From Burkholderiales bacterium PBB1 (lineage in GTDB: Bacteria; Pseudomonadota; Gammaproteobacteria; Burkholderiales; Burkholderiaceae_C): DNA of 64,000 bases. Under the pieces are notes generated by a model. That model worked only from the letters and a program-made list of their open reading frames with translations. It was not told the origin of the DNA and did not search any database. Location of the stretch: positions 248,001 to 312,000 of the forward strand of contig NKIN01000004.1 of the NCBI GenBank assembly GCA_002255905.1, read 5' to 3'. Position 1 is the first letter of the stretch; every line of letters begins with the position of its first letter. The position numbers and the translations under genes were made by a program. Positions 1 to 11,343 of this stretch are shown piece by piece.

Positions 1-2226
1 CTGGTCGACGAGGTCGGCTTCCCACCCGAGGACATCATCTTCGACCCGAACATCTTCGCGATCGCGACAGGCATCGAGGAGCACGACAACTACGCGGTCG
101 ACTTCATCAACGCAACGCGTTGGATCAAGCAACACCTGCCCGGCGCGAAGGTGAGCGGCGGCGTCAGCAATGTGAGTTTCAGTTTCCGCGGCAACGAGCC
201 GGTGCGCGAAGCCATTCACACGGTGTTCCTGTACCACGCGATCCAGGCCGGCATGGACATGGGCATCGTCAACGCGGGCATGGTCGGCGTCTACGACGAC
301 CTGGAGCCGGTGCTGCGCGAGCGCGTGGAAGACGTGGTGCTGAACCGGCCACCGCGCATCGCCGCAGGCGAGCCGGCCCTGACAGCGAGCGAACGGCTCA
401 TCGAAGTGGCCGAGTCGGCCAAGGGTGCATCGAAGGACGAATCCGCCAAGTTCGCCTGGCGTGCCAAGCCCGTCGATGAGCGGCTGACCCACGCACTGGT
501 CCACGGCATCAACGACTTCATTGCCGAGGACACCGAAGAGGTCTACCAGCGCATCCTCCACCAAGGCGGACGCCCGCTGCATGTGATCGAAGGACCGCTG
601 ATGGCGGGCATGAACGTGGTCGGCGACCTGTTCGGCCAGGGAAAGATGTTTCTGCCTCAGGTTGTGAAAAGCGCCCGCGTGATGAAGCTGGCGGTGGCGC
701 ACCTGCTGCCCTACATCGAGGCCGAGAAGCTCGCGATGGCCGAGGCGGGCGGCGAGGCCAAAGCCAAGGGGAAAATCATCATCGCCACCGTCAAGGGCGA
801 TGTGCATGACATCGGCAAGAACATCGTCACGGTGGTCCTGCAGTGCAACAACTTCGAGGTCGTGAACATGGGCGTGATGGTGCCGTGCCACGAAATCCTG
901 GCGCGTGCCAAGGTCGAAGGGGCCGACATCATTGGTCTGAGTGGGCTGATCACGCCGAGCCTGGAAGAGATGCAGTACGTGGCCGGCGAGATGCAGCGCG
1001 ACGAGTACTTCCGCATCAAGAAGATTCCGCTGTTGATCGGTGGCGCCACGTGTTCACGCGTGCACACCGCCGTGAAGATCTCGCCGCACTACGAAGGGCC
1101 GGTGGTCTATGTGCCCGATGCGAGCCGCAGCGTCAGCGTGTGCAGCGACCTGCTCAGCGATGACAAGGCCGCGGCCTACATCGCTGATCTGAAGTCCGAC
1201 TACGAGAAGGTGCGCGAGCAGCACGCCAACAAGAAGGCCACGCCACTGGTGACGCTGGCCGAGGCGCGTTCGAACAAGACGCCGATCGACTGGGCGACTT
1301 ACGCCGCACCAAAGCCGAAGTTCACCGGCCGTCGTGTGTTCCGCAACTATGACCTGGCCGAACTGGCGAACTTCATCGACTGGGGCCCTTTCTTCCAGAC
1401 CTGGGACCTGGCCGGTCCCTACCCGGCGATCCTGACCGACGACCTCGTCGGTGAATCGGCGCGCCGTGTGCTGAGTGACGGCCAGCGCATGCTCAAGCGC
1501 CTGATCGACGGCCGATGGCTGACCGCCAACGGCGTGATCGGCCTCTACCCGGCCAACACGGTAGGCGACGACGACATCGAGATCTACACCGACGACACCC
1601 GCCGTGAGGTGCTGTTCACCTGGCGTGGCCTGCGCATGCAGACCGTGCGGCCCGTGGTCGATGGCGTGACGAGACCGAACCGCTGCCTGGCCGATTACAT
1701 TGCGCCAAAGGGCTCGGGCGTGGCGGACCACATCGGTCTGTTCGCGGTGACGGCAGGCATCGGGACCGAGAAGAAGGAAAAACAATTCCTTGACGACCAC
1801 GACGACTACAGCGCCATCATGCTCAAGGCGTTGGCCGATCGCTTGGCCGAAGCCTTCGCCGAGCGCATGCACCAGCGCGTGCGCACGGAGTTCTGGGGTT
1901 ACTCGACTGACGAAGGTCTCAGCGCGACCGATCTGATCGCCGAGAAGTACCGCGGCATTCGTCCCGCTCCCGGCTACCCGGCCTGCCCGGACCACACGGT
2001 GAAGGCCGCGATGTTCGAGGCGCTGGGTTGTGCCGACATCGGCATGGCCTTGACTGAAAGCTGGGCGATGACACCGGCTGCCAGTGTCAGTGGCTTCTAC
2101 ATCGGGCATCCCGAGGCGGTCTACTTCAACGTCGGCAAGATCGGCGAAGACCAGATCGAGGACTGGGCCCGGCGCACCGGCCAGGATGCGGCGCAGGTGC
2201 GTCGCTCGCTGGCGGCGCTGGTGTAG
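1..2226 (+). CDS. metH: Cobalamin-dependent methionine synthase, C-terminal part (5' end outside window)
   Basis: Methyl transfer from methyltetrahydrofolate to homocysteine through cobalamin, in the cytoplasm. The reading frame is open from base 1, so only the last 741 residues are seen. It begins inside the pterin-binding domain ([12 protein letters not shown] near residue 53). The B12 domain carries the DxHxxG motif with D267, H269 and G272 (His is the cobalt ligand), the serine motif GLSGLITPS near 314, and IGGATCSR. The reactivation domain has the AdoMet-binding RGIRPAPGY at 651-659. The order and sequence follow E. coli MetH closely. Whether the homocysteine-binding domain is in the same protein or in a separate upstream gene, as is common in Burkholderiales, cannot be seen here. 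Convergent with the next gene. Confidence 0.97.
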   Translation: MVDEVGFPPEDIIFDPNIFAIATGIEEHDNYAVDFINATRWIKQHLPGAKVSGGVSNVSFSFRGNEPVREAIHTVFLYHAIQAGMDMGIVNAGMVGVYDDLEPVLRERVEDVVLNRPPRIAAGEPALTASERLIEVAESAKGASKDESAKFAWRAKPVDERLTHALVHGINDFIAEDTEEVYQRILHQGGRPLHVIEGPLMAGMNVVGDLFGQGKMFLPQVVKSARVMKLAVAHLLPYIEAEKLAMAEAGGEAKAKGKIIIATVKGDVHDIGKNIVTVVLQCNNFEVVNMGVMVPCHEILARAKVEGADIIGLSGLITPSLEEMQYVAGEMQRDEYFRIKKIPLLIGGATCSRVHTAVKISPHYEGPVVYVPDASRSVSVCSDLLSDDKAAAYIADLKSDYEKVREQHANKKATPLVTLAEARSNKTPIDWATYAAPKPKFTGRRVFRNYDLAELANFIDWGPFFQTWDLAGPYPAILTDDLVGESARRVLSDGQRMLKRLIDGRWLTANGVIGLYPANTVGDDDIEIYTDDTRREVLFTWRGLRMQTVRPVVDGVTRPNRCLADYIAPKGSGVADHIGLFAVTAGIGTEKKEKQFLDDHDDYSAIMLKALADRLAEAFAERMHQRVRTEFWGYSTDEGLSATDLIAEKYRGIRPAPGYPACPDHTVKAAMFEALGCADIGMALTESWAMTPAASVSGFYIGHPEAVYFNVGKIGEDQIEDWARRTGQDAAQVRRSLAALV

Positions 2227-2267
2227 CAGCGAGCAGCGGTGCGGGTTTGCCGCTAGGCGCTCTGCGC

Positions 2268-3803
2268 TCAGCGCGCCGCCAGCACGCGCCGGTACTGGAT
2301 CGCTTCGGCCAGGTGCGCGCAGTGAATCGAGGTGCTGGCAGCCAGGTCGGCGACCGTGCGAGCCATGCGCAGCACCCGGTGGTGGCTGCGTGCGGACCAG
2401 GCCAGGCGCGACGCTGCGGTGGCCAGGAATCGTGAGGTGGCTTCGTCCAGCGCGCAGTGGTCCTCCAGCGCGTCGCCGGACAGCGCAGCGTTCAAACAGC
2501 CTTGACGCTCTTGCTGAAGGCGCTGCGCAATGGCCACTCGCGTGGCGACCGTGGCGGACGGCTCACCGTCGGGCGCTTGCATCAGCGCCTCGACGGGCAT
2601 CGCGGGCACTTCGACCTGCAGATCGATGCGGTCGAGCAGGGGGCCGCTGATGCGCGCCTGGTAGCGGCTCACCGTGTCTGGCGAGCAGCAGCATGGCTTC
2701 AGCGTGCTGCCATGGTGACCGCATGGGCAGGGATTCATGGCTGCGAGCAATTGGAAGCGGGCTGGAAACTCAGCCTGGCGTGCCGCGCGAGAAATGACGA
2801 TGCGACCGGTTTCCAGAGGCTCTCGCAACGCCTCCAGCGCCGTCCGCGGGAATTCGGGCAGTTCGTCGAGGAACAGCACACCTTCGTGCGCGAGTGAAAT
2901 CTCGCCCGGCCTCGGTGGCGACCCACCCCCGACCAACGCCACCGACGACGCGGTGTGGTGCGGGCTGCGGTAGGGGCGCTGTGCCCATTGCGTTGCATCG
3001 AACGGTCGTCCGCTGAGGCTGATCACTGCCGCTGATTCCAGGGCCTGCGCTTCTGACAGGCTGGGCAACAGGCCTGCAAAACACCGAGCGAGCATCGACT
3101 TGCCGGTGCCGGGTGGCCCACTCATCAACACGCTGTGTCCGCCGGCGGCTGCCACTTCCAGGGCCCGCTTGGCGGCCGACTGCCCCTTCACTTCACGCAG
3201 GTCGATGGCGGTGCGCCGCGTTGGCGCAGAAGTGACGCACGGTGCCTCAGCCAGGGGAAGCACCGCGGTGTCGTCCGCAACTTCGGTGGGCAGCAGCGAG
3301 CGGACCACGTCGAGCAGGTGTGCCGCACCGTGCACGCGCAAGCCGGGGACCAGCGCTGCCTCTTGAGCGCTTGCCTGGGGCAACACCAGTGACCGCACCG
3401 ATCCGACACGGCGCAGTGCCAAGGCCATCGCAATCGCACCGCGAACCGGCCGCAAATCGCCTGCCAACGACAGCTCTCCCGCGTATTCGGCCTCACCCAG
3501 CCGATCAGCATCGATCTGACCACTGGCCGCGAGGATGCCCAGCGCGATCGGCAGGTCGAAGCGCCCTGATTCCTTGGGCAGATCGGCCGGGGCGAGGTTC
3601 ACCGTGATGCGCTTGTTGTGCGGAAACTCCAGCGCGCTGTTTTGCAACGCGGCACGTACCCGCTCGCGAGCCTCTTTGACCTCGGTGTCGGCCAGACCCA
3701 CCAGCGTGAAGCTGGGCAGTCCGTTGGCCAGATGGACCTCGACGGTGACGGGCGGGGCATTCAGGCCGTCGAGGGCGCGGCTGTGAACAAGAGCGAAGGC
3801 CAT
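2268..3803 (-). CDS. comM: ComM/YifB family Mg-chelatase-like AAA+ ATPase
   Basis: Member of the YifB/ComM family, AAA+ helicases that in naturally competent bacteria drive branch migration during integration of transformed DNA; cytoplasmic. About 511 residues, the usual length. An N-terminal Lon-protease-like fold (ending near residue 180) is followed by the AAA+ domain with Walker A GPPGTGKS near residue 230, Walker B LFLDELPEF, and a cysteine-rich stretch NPCPCGHHG typical of the family. The start at MAFALVHSRALDG is chosen because homologues begin at this point; an in-frame ATG nine bases upstream is possible. The gene stands alone between metH (convergent) and the porin gene (divergent). 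Presence does not prove competence, since the gene is widespread. Confidence 0.93.
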   Translation of the reverse strand: MAFALVHSRALDGLNAPPVTVEVHLANGLPSFTLVGLADTEVKEARERVRAALQNSALEFPHNKRITVNLAPADLPKESGRFDLPIALGILAASGQIDADRLGEAEYAGELSLAGDLRPVRGAIAMALALRRVGSVRSLVLPQASAQEAALVPGLRVHGAAHLLDVVRSLLPTEVADDTAVLPLAEAPCVTSAPTRRTAIDLREVKGQSAAKRALEVAAAGGHSVLMSGPPGTGKSMLARCFAGLLPSLSEAQALESAAVISLSGRPFDATQWAQRPYRSPHHTASSVALVGGGSPPRPGEISLAHEGVLFLDELPEFPRTALEALREPLETGRIVISRAARQAEFPARFQLLAAMNPCPCGHHGSTLKPCCCSPDTVSRYQARISGPLLDRIDLQVEVPAMPVEALMQAPDGEPSATVATRVAIAQRLQQERQGCLNAALSGDALEDHCALDEATSRFLATAASRLAWSARSHHRVLRMARTVADLAASTSIHCAHLAEAIQYRRVLAAR

Positions 3804-4024
3804 GGCGGGCATGGTGGCATTTCACCCGGCTCTTGAACTCCCCCTGAAGTGGGCCGCGACAAATGGCACCAAACCAGTGCATAACTTTCTGGGATCGCCC
3901 GCAAACGGGGCAATGGCGGGCCGTGAATCGGGGTTTCGCGGGCGAGTTCCGGCCGCAAGCACGCGGGCACGGTTTCTGCAGAAAGCCTCCTCGCACGGCT
4001 CCCTTCCACTCTCAAACAGCAAAC

Positions 4025-5181
<1,157 letters not shown>

Positions 5182-5207
5182 AGCCCAACCGAGAAAGAAC
5201 TCTTCCC

Positions 5208-6752
5208 ATGAAAAAACTGATTGCTTCCCTTGCTCTGGGCCTCGCGGTCCTGGGCTACTCCGCGACATCGTTCGCCGAGGATGCTGCGGCCTCCGCGCCA
5301 GAGGCGGCACCGGTTGCGGCAGTCGCTGCACCCGAGGCTGCGTCGGCGCCGATGGCCGCTCCGGCAGTTGAAGCGGCTCCCGCTGCTGCGACCGAAGCGC
5401 CTGCCGCCGCAGCGCCTGTGCCCAACAAGGGCGACACCGCGTGGATGATGGTCTCCACCATCATCGTCATCATGATGGCCATCCCCGGGCTCGCGCTGTT
5501 CTATGGCGGCCTGGTCCGCAGCAAGAACATGCTGTCGGTGCTGATGCAGGTGATGGTGACGTTCTCGATGATCGTCGTGCTGTGGTTCGTGTACGGCTAC
5601 AGCCTGGCATTCACCGAAGGCAACGCCTTCTTCGGGGGCCTGGATCGACTGATGATGAAGGGCGTCTGGGACAACGCGGCTGGCACGTTCGCCAATGCGG
5701 CAACGTTCAGCAAGGGTGTCTACATCCCTGAGATCGTCTTTGCGGCATTCCAGGCGTCGTTCGCTGCCATCACCTGCGCGCTCATCGTTGGCTCGTTCGC
5801 CGAACGGATGAAGTTCTCAGCCGTGCTGGCATTCATGGCCATCTGGTTCACCTTCAGCTATGCGCCGATCGCGCACATGGTCTGGTTCTGGATGGGACCT
5901 GACGCCTATGCCAGCAAGGAAGTGGCCGATGCGATGACCGCCAAGGCCGGCTGGATCTGGCAATCGGGCGCGCTCGACTTCGCAGGCGGTACCGTGGTGC
6001 ACATCAACGCGGCGGTCGCCGGGCTGGTGGGTGCTTACATGGTCGGCAAGCGGGTGGGCTACGGCAAGGAAGCGTTCACGCCTCACTCGCTCACGTTGAC
6101 CATGGTCGGTGCCTCGCTGCTGTGGGTGGGCTGGTTCGGTTTCAACGCCGGCTCTGCCCTCGAAGCGAATGGTTTTGCCGCACTGGCGTTCATCAACACC
6201 TTTGCCGCCACCGCGATCGCCGTGCTGGCCTGGTGCGTCGGTGAAGCGCTGATGAAGGGCAAGGCCTCGATGCTGGGTGCTGCTTCGGGTGCGGTTGCCG
6301 GTCTGGTGGCGATCACTCCGGCCTGCGGCAACGTGGGTATCGGTGGCGCGCTGGTGATCGGCGCAGTGGCTGGCTTCGCCTGCCTCTGGGGTGTCACCGG
6401 CCTGAAGAAGTTGCTGGGTGCTGATGACTCGCTCGATGTGTTTGGCGTTCACGGCGTGGGCGGCATCATCGGCGCGTTGCTGACCGGTGTGTTCAATGCC
6501 CCGAGCCTCGGTGGCCCAGGCTATGTCGCTGACTGGGTCACGGCTGCGATGGTGGCTCCGGCCGACTACTCGATCGCCGCCCAAGTGTGGATTCAGGCCA
6601 AGGCGGTGCTGACCACGATCGTCTGGTCCGGTGTGGTCTCCATCGTGGCGTTCAAGGTGGTCGATCTTGTGATCGGGCTGCGCGTACCGGAAGACGAGGA
6701 GCGTGAAGGCCTCGACATCTCGTCGCACGGTGAAACGGCTTACCACCAGTAA
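5208..6752 (+). CDS. amtB: Ammonium transporter AmtB
   Basis: Inner-membrane ammonium channel of the Amt/Rh family. 514 residues, longer than E. coli AmtB because of an N-terminal extension: a signal peptide (MKKLIASLALGLAVLGYSATSFA) is followed by about 50 residues made almost only of Ala, Pro, Glu and Val (residues 24-72) before the first membrane segment at WMMVSTIIVIMMAIPG. Eleven hydrophobic segments follow. The two conserved pore histidines lie in GGTVVHINAAVAG and FGVHGVGGIIGA, and the family signature around DFAGG is intact. The C-terminal tail is short and ends in SSHGETAYHQ. Directly downstream of glnK; closed by a strong terminator. Confidence 0.97.
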   Translation: MKKLIASLALGLAVLGYSATSFAEDAAASAPEAAPVAAVAAPEAASAPMAAPAVEAAPAAATEAPAAAAPVPNKGDTAWMMVSTIIVIMMAIPGLALFYGGLVRSKNMLSVLMQVMVTFSMIVVLWFVYGYSLAFTEGNAFFGGLDRLMMKGVWDNAAGTFANAATFSKGVYIPEIVFAAFQASFAAITCALIVGSFAERMKFSAVLAFMAIWFTFSYAPIAHMVWFWMGPDAYASKEVADAMTAKAGWIWQSGALDFAGGTVVHINAAVAGLVGAYMVGKRVGYGKEAFTPHSLTLTMVGASLLWVGWFGFNAGSALEANGFAALAFINTFAATAIAVLAWCVGEALMKGKASMLGAASGAVAGLVAITPACGNVGIGGALVIGAVAGFACLWGVTGLKKLLGADDSLDVFGVHGVGGIIGALLTGVFNAPSLGGPGYVADWVTAAMVAPADYSIAAQVWIQAKAVLTTIVWSGVVSIVAFKVVDLVIGLRVPEDEEREGLDISSHGETAYHQ

Positions 6753-6801
6753 GTTGGTTGCAAGAGGGCGGGCCTGAAGCAGGTCCGATCAGAAGCAAGC
6801 T

Positions 6802-6832
6802 CAAGAGCCGCCGCGAGGCGGCTCTTGTTTTT
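6802..6832 (+). terminator. Rho-independent terminator after amtB
   Basis: A perfect 11-bp stem, CAAGAGCCGCC with GGCGGCTCTTG, closes a 4-base GCGA loop and runs into TTTTT. It lies 50 bases after the amtB stop and ends the porin-glnK-amtB unit. Confidence 0.93.
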
Positions 6833-6921
6833 GGGCAACGCACACGGCATTTGCGATGCACTTCTAGAATCGTTCGACGCGATGCGCTTTTGCATGCCGT
6901 CAACCGCAATCAGGCAGCACC

Positions 6922-8217
6922 ATGGTTCCTCACCTCATCACCGCCCTGACTGGCCCCACCAACGAACTGGAGCAGCGCATCCTCGAATCGCTGCCGGCGA
7001 TCGAGCGCTGGTTCCGCCTCGAGTGGATGGAGCACACCCCCCCGTTCTACACCTCGGTCGACGTGCGAAACGCCGGTTTCAAGCTGGCGCCGGTGGACAC
7101 CAACCTGTTCCCTGGTGGCTTCAACAACCTGACCGACGAGATGTTGCCGCTGGCCGTGCAGGCAGCGATGGCGGCCATCGAGAAGATCTGCCCCGAAGCG
7201 AAGAACCTGCTGCTGATCCCCGAGAAGCACACGCGCAACACGTTCTATCTGGCTAACGTGCAGCGGCTGATGCAGATCTTCCACATGGCCGGCATGAACG
7301 TGCGCCTGGGGACGCTGGACGATGCAATCACGAGCCCGACCGCGATCGAACTCCCCGACGGCACCTCCTTGATGCTGGAGCCGCTGATCCGCAGCCGCGG
7401 GCGACTGGGCCTGAAGGACTTCGATCCCTGCACGATCTTGCTGAACAACGACCTCTCGGCCGGCATCCCGAAGGTGCTGGAGAACCTGCACGAACAGTAT
7501 TTGCTGCCTCCCTTGCATGCCGGATGGGCCGTGCGCCGCAAGACCAACCATTTCGCGGCCTACGAAGAGGTGGCCAAGAAGTTTGCCAAGCTGCTCGGCA
7601 TGGACCCTTGGTTGATCAACCCGCTGTTCGCGCGCTGTGGTGAAGTCAATTTCAGCGACGGCACAGGCGCCGAGTGCCTGATGAGCAACGCCGAGGCCCT
7701 GCTCGCCAAGATCCGCCGCAAGTACAAGGAGTACGGCATCCAGGAGAAGCCGTTCCTCATCGTCAAGGCCGATGCCGGCACCTACGGCATGGGCATCATG
7801 ACCGTGCGTGACCCCAAGGATCTGGTCGACCTGAATCGCCGCTCGCGCAACAAGATGAGCGTGATCAAGGACGGTCAGGAGGTCAGCGAGGTGATCCTGC
7901 AGGAAGGCGTGCCGACGTACGAGCGCGTCAACGATGCGGTGGCCGAGCCGGTGGTCTACATGATCGACCGCTATGTCGTCGGCGGCTTCTACCGCGTCAA
8001 CGCCGAGCGTGGCATTGACGAGAACCTGAACTCCCCGGGGGCGAGCTTCGTGCCACTCGCGTTTGCGGAGTCGGGTCACTTGCCCAAGCCCGGCGCCAAG
8101 CCCGGGGCGAGTGCTCCGAACCGCTTCTACATGTACGGCGTGATCGCGCGCCTGGCAATGGTGGCAGCCAGCTACGAGCTGGAGGCCACCGACCCAGACG
8201 CCGAGGTCTACGAGTGA
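6922..8217 (+). CDS. gshA: Glutamate-cysteine ligase, proteobacterial (ferrooxidans-type) family
   Basis: First step of glutathione synthesis: ATP-dependent ligation of glutamate and cysteine, cytoplasmic. 431 residues starting MVPHLITALTGPTNELEQ; the sequence LAPVDTNLFPGGFNNL near residue 55 and KADAGTYGMGIMTV near 290 mark the family used by many betaproteobacteria (TIGR02049) instead of the E. coli-type GshA. The ATG is preceded by a weak site (GGCAGCACC), so the start rests mainly on homology. It is followed on the same strand by kup and gshB, so both enzymes of glutathione synthesis flank the potassium importer. The 168 bases after it show no clear terminator. Confidence 0.93.
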   Translation: MVPHLITALTGPTNELEQRILESLPAIERWFRLEWMEHTPPFYTSVDVRNAGFKLAPVDTNLFPGGFNNLTDEMLPLAVQAAMAAIEKICPEAKNLLLIPEKHTRNTFYLANVQRLMQIFHMAGMNVRLGTLDDAITSPTAIELPDGTSLMLEPLIRSRGRLGLKDFDPCTILLNNDLSAGIPKVLENLHEQYLLPPLHAGWAVRRKTNHFAAYEEVAKKFAKLLGMDPWLINPLFARCGEVNFSDGTGAECLMSNAEALLAKIRRKYKEYGIQEKPFLIVKADAGTYGMGIMTVRDPKDLVDLNRRSRNKMSVIKDGQEVSEVILQEGVPTYERVNDAVAEPVVYMIDRYVVGGFYRVNAERGIDENLNSPGASFVPLAFAESGHLPKPGAKPGASAPNRFYMYGVIARLAMVAASYELEATDPDAEVYE

Positions 8218-8385
8218 GCAAGAAGTAAGGTCGGAGTCAGGTCGGACATTGACGTTGCTGCGCCGCAACAATTCTTGCTGATTGAGCGTTCGCGCTGGGG
8301 CTTGAGGCCGCGAGCGACGGCCTGCCGGGGCGCACAATCCGCTGTCGTTCTCAAACGCCTTTGCCGGATCTGAGTCCGGTCCATC

Positions 8386-10260
8386 TTGACTCCCCAACGC
8401 CCCGCTTCCAGCCTTGCTGCCCTGACGCTAGGCGCCGTCGGTGTCGTCTATGGCGACATCGGCACCAGCCCGCTTTACGCACTCAAGGAGGTGTTCGCGC
8501 ACGGTCACGTGCCGCTGACGCCGGACAACATCTACGGCGTGCTGTCGCTGGTGTTCTGGACGCTGACCGTCGTGGTGTCGACCAAGTACGTGATGCTGAT
8601 CCTGCGCGCCGACAACAACGGCGAGGGCGGATTGATCGCCATGTTGGCGCTTGCTTCGCAGGCGGTGAAACACAGGCCGGTTTTACGGAAACGGCTGTTG
8701 TTGGTCGGGATCTTCGGCACGGCCATCTTCTTCGGGGATGGCGTGATCACCCCGGCGATCTCGGTGCTGTCAGCGGTCGAGGGACTGGAGGTCGCAGCGC
8801 CCTCGTTGCACCGCTTCGTGCTGCCGCTGACGCTGCTCGTGTTGACCGCGCTGTTCGTCTTCCAGCGTTTCGGCACGGCCAGCGTGGGCCGTTTGTTCGG
8901 GCCGGTCACGGTGCTGTGGTTTGCGGTGCTGGCGGCCTTGGGTGCGGTCCACATCGTCGACAACCCGGCCGTGTTGTGGGCGTTGAGCCCGCACCACGCG
9001 CTGAGCTTCATCGCGGCGCAACCGGGGATTGCCTTCATTGCGCTGGGCTCGGTCGTGCTCTGTGTCACCGGGGCCGAGGCCCTGTATGCCGACATGGGGC
9101 ATTTCGGCAAGCGGCCGATCCGCCTGGCCTGGTTCGGTCTGGTGATGCCCGCGCTGGTGATCAACTACTTCGGGCAAGGCGCGATGCTGCTGGACCACCC
9201 GGAGAACGTGCGCAACCCGTTCTACGAGATGGCACCGGAGTGGGCGCTGTACCCGCTGATCGGTCTGGCCACCTGCGCAACGGTGATCGCCTCGCAGGCC
9301 CTGATCACGGCCGCCTTCTCCGTCACCAAGCAGGCGATCCAGCTGGGGTATCTGCCGCGCCTGCGCATCGCCCACACCTCCGTCAAGGAGACCGGGCAGA
9401 TCTACGTGCCGTTCGTCAACTGGAGCCTGTACGCCTGCATCGTGCTCGCGGTCATCGTCTTCGGCTCCAGCAGCAAGCTGGCCAGCGCCTATGGCATCGC
9501 AGTGACGATCGACATGCTCATCACCACGACGATGACCTTCTTCGTCATCCGCTACGCCTGGAAATACCCGTGGTCGCTGTGCATTGCCGCCACCTTTTTC
9601 TTCTTCGTGGTCGACTTGGTGTTCTTCGCAGCCAACGCCATCAAGCTGTTCGACGGTGGCTGGTTCCCGGTCGTGCTGGGCGGTGTGATGTTCACGCTGA
9701 TGATGACGTGGAAGCAGGGCCGCGCGCTGATGCACGATCGCATGCGCGACGAAGCCATCGACCTGAACAGCTTCCTCGATGCGGTGTTCGTCAGCCCGCC
9801 CACCCGCGTGCCGGGCACGGCGGTGTTCCTCGTCAGTGAGCAGGGCCTCACGCCGAATGCGCTGCTGCACAACCTGAAGCACAACAAGGTGCTGCATGAG
9901 ACCAATCTGTTTGTCACCGTCACGCACCTTGAAGTGCCCTGGCTGAGTTTCGACAAGCGCTGTCAAATCGAACCGCTCGGGCGCGACTGCTGGCAGGTGA
10001 CGTTGAGTTTCGGTTTCAAGAACGACCCCGACGTGCCCGAGGCGCTCGAGTTGCTCAAGCTGCGCGGTGTGACCATGGACCCGATGGACACGAGTTACTT
10101 CCTGTCGCGTGACATCGTGATCCCCACGCTCGGCCATGGCATGGCGATGTGGCGCGAGAAACTTTTTGCCAGCATGCACCGCAACGCGGCGGCGGCGGCC
10201 GACTTCCTGCGCCTGCCCACCAACCGGGTGGTGGAGCTGGGCTCCAAGGTCGAGATCTGA
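8386..10260 (+). CDS. kup: Kup (Trk-D type) low-affinity potassium transporter
   Basis: K+/H+ symporter of the inner membrane, HAK/KUP/KT family. 624 residues: twelve hydrophobic segments in the first 430 residues and a hydrophilic cytoplasmic C-terminal domain of about 190. Family motifs [18 protein letters not shown] at residues 16-33, [18 protein letters not shown] near 106 and [17 protein letters not shown] near 230 are intact. The start is a TTG codon (TTGACTCCCCAACGC); no ATG in a better position was found, and it falls only 16 residues before the first conserved motif, as in homologues. It lies between gshA and gshB on the same strand. Confidence 0.95.
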   Translation: MTPQRPASSLAALTLGAVGVVYGDIGTSPLYALKEVFAHGHVPLTPDNIYGVLSLVFWTLTVVVSTKYVMLILRADNNGEGGLIAMLALASQAVKHRPVLRKRLLLVGIFGTAIFFGDGVITPAISVLSAVEGLEVAAPSLHRFVLPLTLLVLTALFVFQRFGTASVGRLFGPVTVLWFAVLAALGAVHIVDNPAVLWALSPHHALSFIAAQPGIAFIALGSVVLCVTGAEALYADMGHFGKRPIRLAWFGLVMPALVINYFGQGAMLLDHPENVRNPFYEMAPEWALYPLIGLATCATVIASQALITAAFSVTKQAIQLGYLPRLRIAHTSVKETGQIYVPFVNWSLYACIVLAVIVFGSSSKLASAYGIAVTIDMLITTTMTFFVIRYAWKYPWSLCIAATFFFFVVDLVFFAANAIKLFDGGWFPVVLGGVMFTLMMTWKQGRALMHDRMRDEAIDLNSFLDAVFVSPPTRVPGTAVFLVSEQGLTPNALLHNLKHNKVLHETNLFVTVTHLEVPWLSFDKRCQIEPLGRDCWQVTLSFGFKNDPDVPEALELLKLRGVTMDPMDTSYFLSRDIVIPTLGHGMAMWREKLFASMHRNAAAAADFLRLPTNRVVELGSKVEI

Positions 10261-10379
10261 TCGCCCAGATCTGATTCATTGGCCCCGGGCTGTGCGCTGC
10301 CGCGGGTGACGCAATGCCGACACGCTGACGTCGCTTGTGCAACAGTCGCGGACGTTCTCAACCACCGGACTTTCCGCCC

Positions 10380-11339
10380 ATGAAACTGCTGTTCGTCGCT
10401 GATCCGCTCGAGGGCTTCAACACCGCCAAGGACACCACCTTCGTGATGATGCGCGAGGCCGCCGCGCGAGGCCACGATCTGCTGGCCTGCCAGCCGCGCG
10501 ATCTGATGTGGCAGCGCGGGGGGCGCGTGACCGGCTATGCACGCGAGATCACGCTGACGCCCGATGCGCCCGCCTGGTTCTCTGCCCGACAGCAGGCGCC
10601 GGACGAGTTGCCCGTGGTGCTGGCCGAGGTCGATGCCGTCGTGATGCGCAAGGACCCGCCGTTCGACAGCGAGTACTTCTACGCCACCCATCTGCTCGGC
10701 CAGGCCGAGCGCGAGGGCGCACGCGTGTTCAACCGCGCGTCGGCGCTGCGCGACCACCCGGAGAAGTTGGCCATCCTGGAGTTTCCGCAGTTCATCGGCC
10801 CGACTCTGGTGACCCGCGACGCGAGTGACATCCGCCGTTTTCACGCCGAGCACCAGGACATCATCCTGAAACCGCTCGATGGCATGGGCGGCATGGGCAT
10901 CTTTCGTGTCGGGCCCGATGGCCTGAACCTGGGCAGCATCATCGAGACGCTGAACCGTGATGGCGCGCAGACGGTGATGGTGCAGCGCTACCTGCCGGAG
11001 ATCGTTCGCGGTGACAAAAGAATTCTGCTCATCGACGGCCGGCCGATCCCGTTCGCGCTGGCCCGCATTCCGCAGGGCAGCGAGATCCGCGGCAACATGG
11101 CCGTGGGCGGCAAAGGGGTGGCTCAACCCTTGAGCCCGCGCGACCGCGAGATCGCCGAGGCCATCGGCCCGATCCTCGCCGCGCGCGGCCTGTTGCTGGT
11201 CGGCCTGGACGTGATCGGGGACTGCGTGACCGAGATCAACGTCACCAGCCCGACGGGGTTTCAGGAGATCACGAAGCAGACGGGGTTCGACGTGGCCAAG
11301 GCATTCATCGACGCCCTGGAAGCGCGGCTGGCGGCCTGA
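10380..11339 (+). CDS. gshB: Glutathione synthetase
   Basis: Second step of glutathione synthesis: joins gamma-glutamylcysteine and glycine using ATP; cytoplasmic, ATP-grasp fold. 319 residues, the usual length (316 in E. coli). Visible motifs: DPLEGFNTAKDTTFVMM at the N-terminus, VMRKDPPFDSEYFYATHLL near residue 82, the ATP-binding ILKPLDGMGGMGIFRV near 160, and the C-terminal VTEINVTSPTGFQEI. The ATG at MKLLFVADPLE was chosen over a GTG-type start 45 bases upstream because homologues begin here. It is the last gene of a same-strand gshA-kup-gshB run and converges with the pseudouridine synthase gene, with only 4 bases between the stops. Confidence 0.96.
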   Translation: MKLLFVADPLEGFNTAKDTTFVMMREAAARGHDLLACQPRDLMWQRGGRVTGYAREITLTPDAPAWFSARQQAPDELPVVLAEVDAVVMRKDPPFDSEYFYATHLLGQAEREGARVFNRASALRDHPEKLAILEFPQFIGPTLVTRDASDIRRFHAEHQDIILKPLDGMGGMGIFRVGPDGLNLGSIIETLNRDGAQTVMVQRYLPEIVRGDKRILLIDGRPIPFALARIPQGSEIRGNMAVGGKGVAQPLSPRDREIAEAIGPILAARGLLLVGLDVIGDCVTEINVTSPTGFQEITKQTGFDVAKAFIDALEARLAA

Positions 11340-11343
11340 CAGT

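Noticed and set aside
3864-3882. Sigma-54-like site (TGGCAC...GTGCAT) upstream of the porin-glnK-amtB unit
   Set aside because: The GG and GC dinucleotides are separated by 12 bases instead of the required 10; sigma-54 tolerates such spacing changes poorly.
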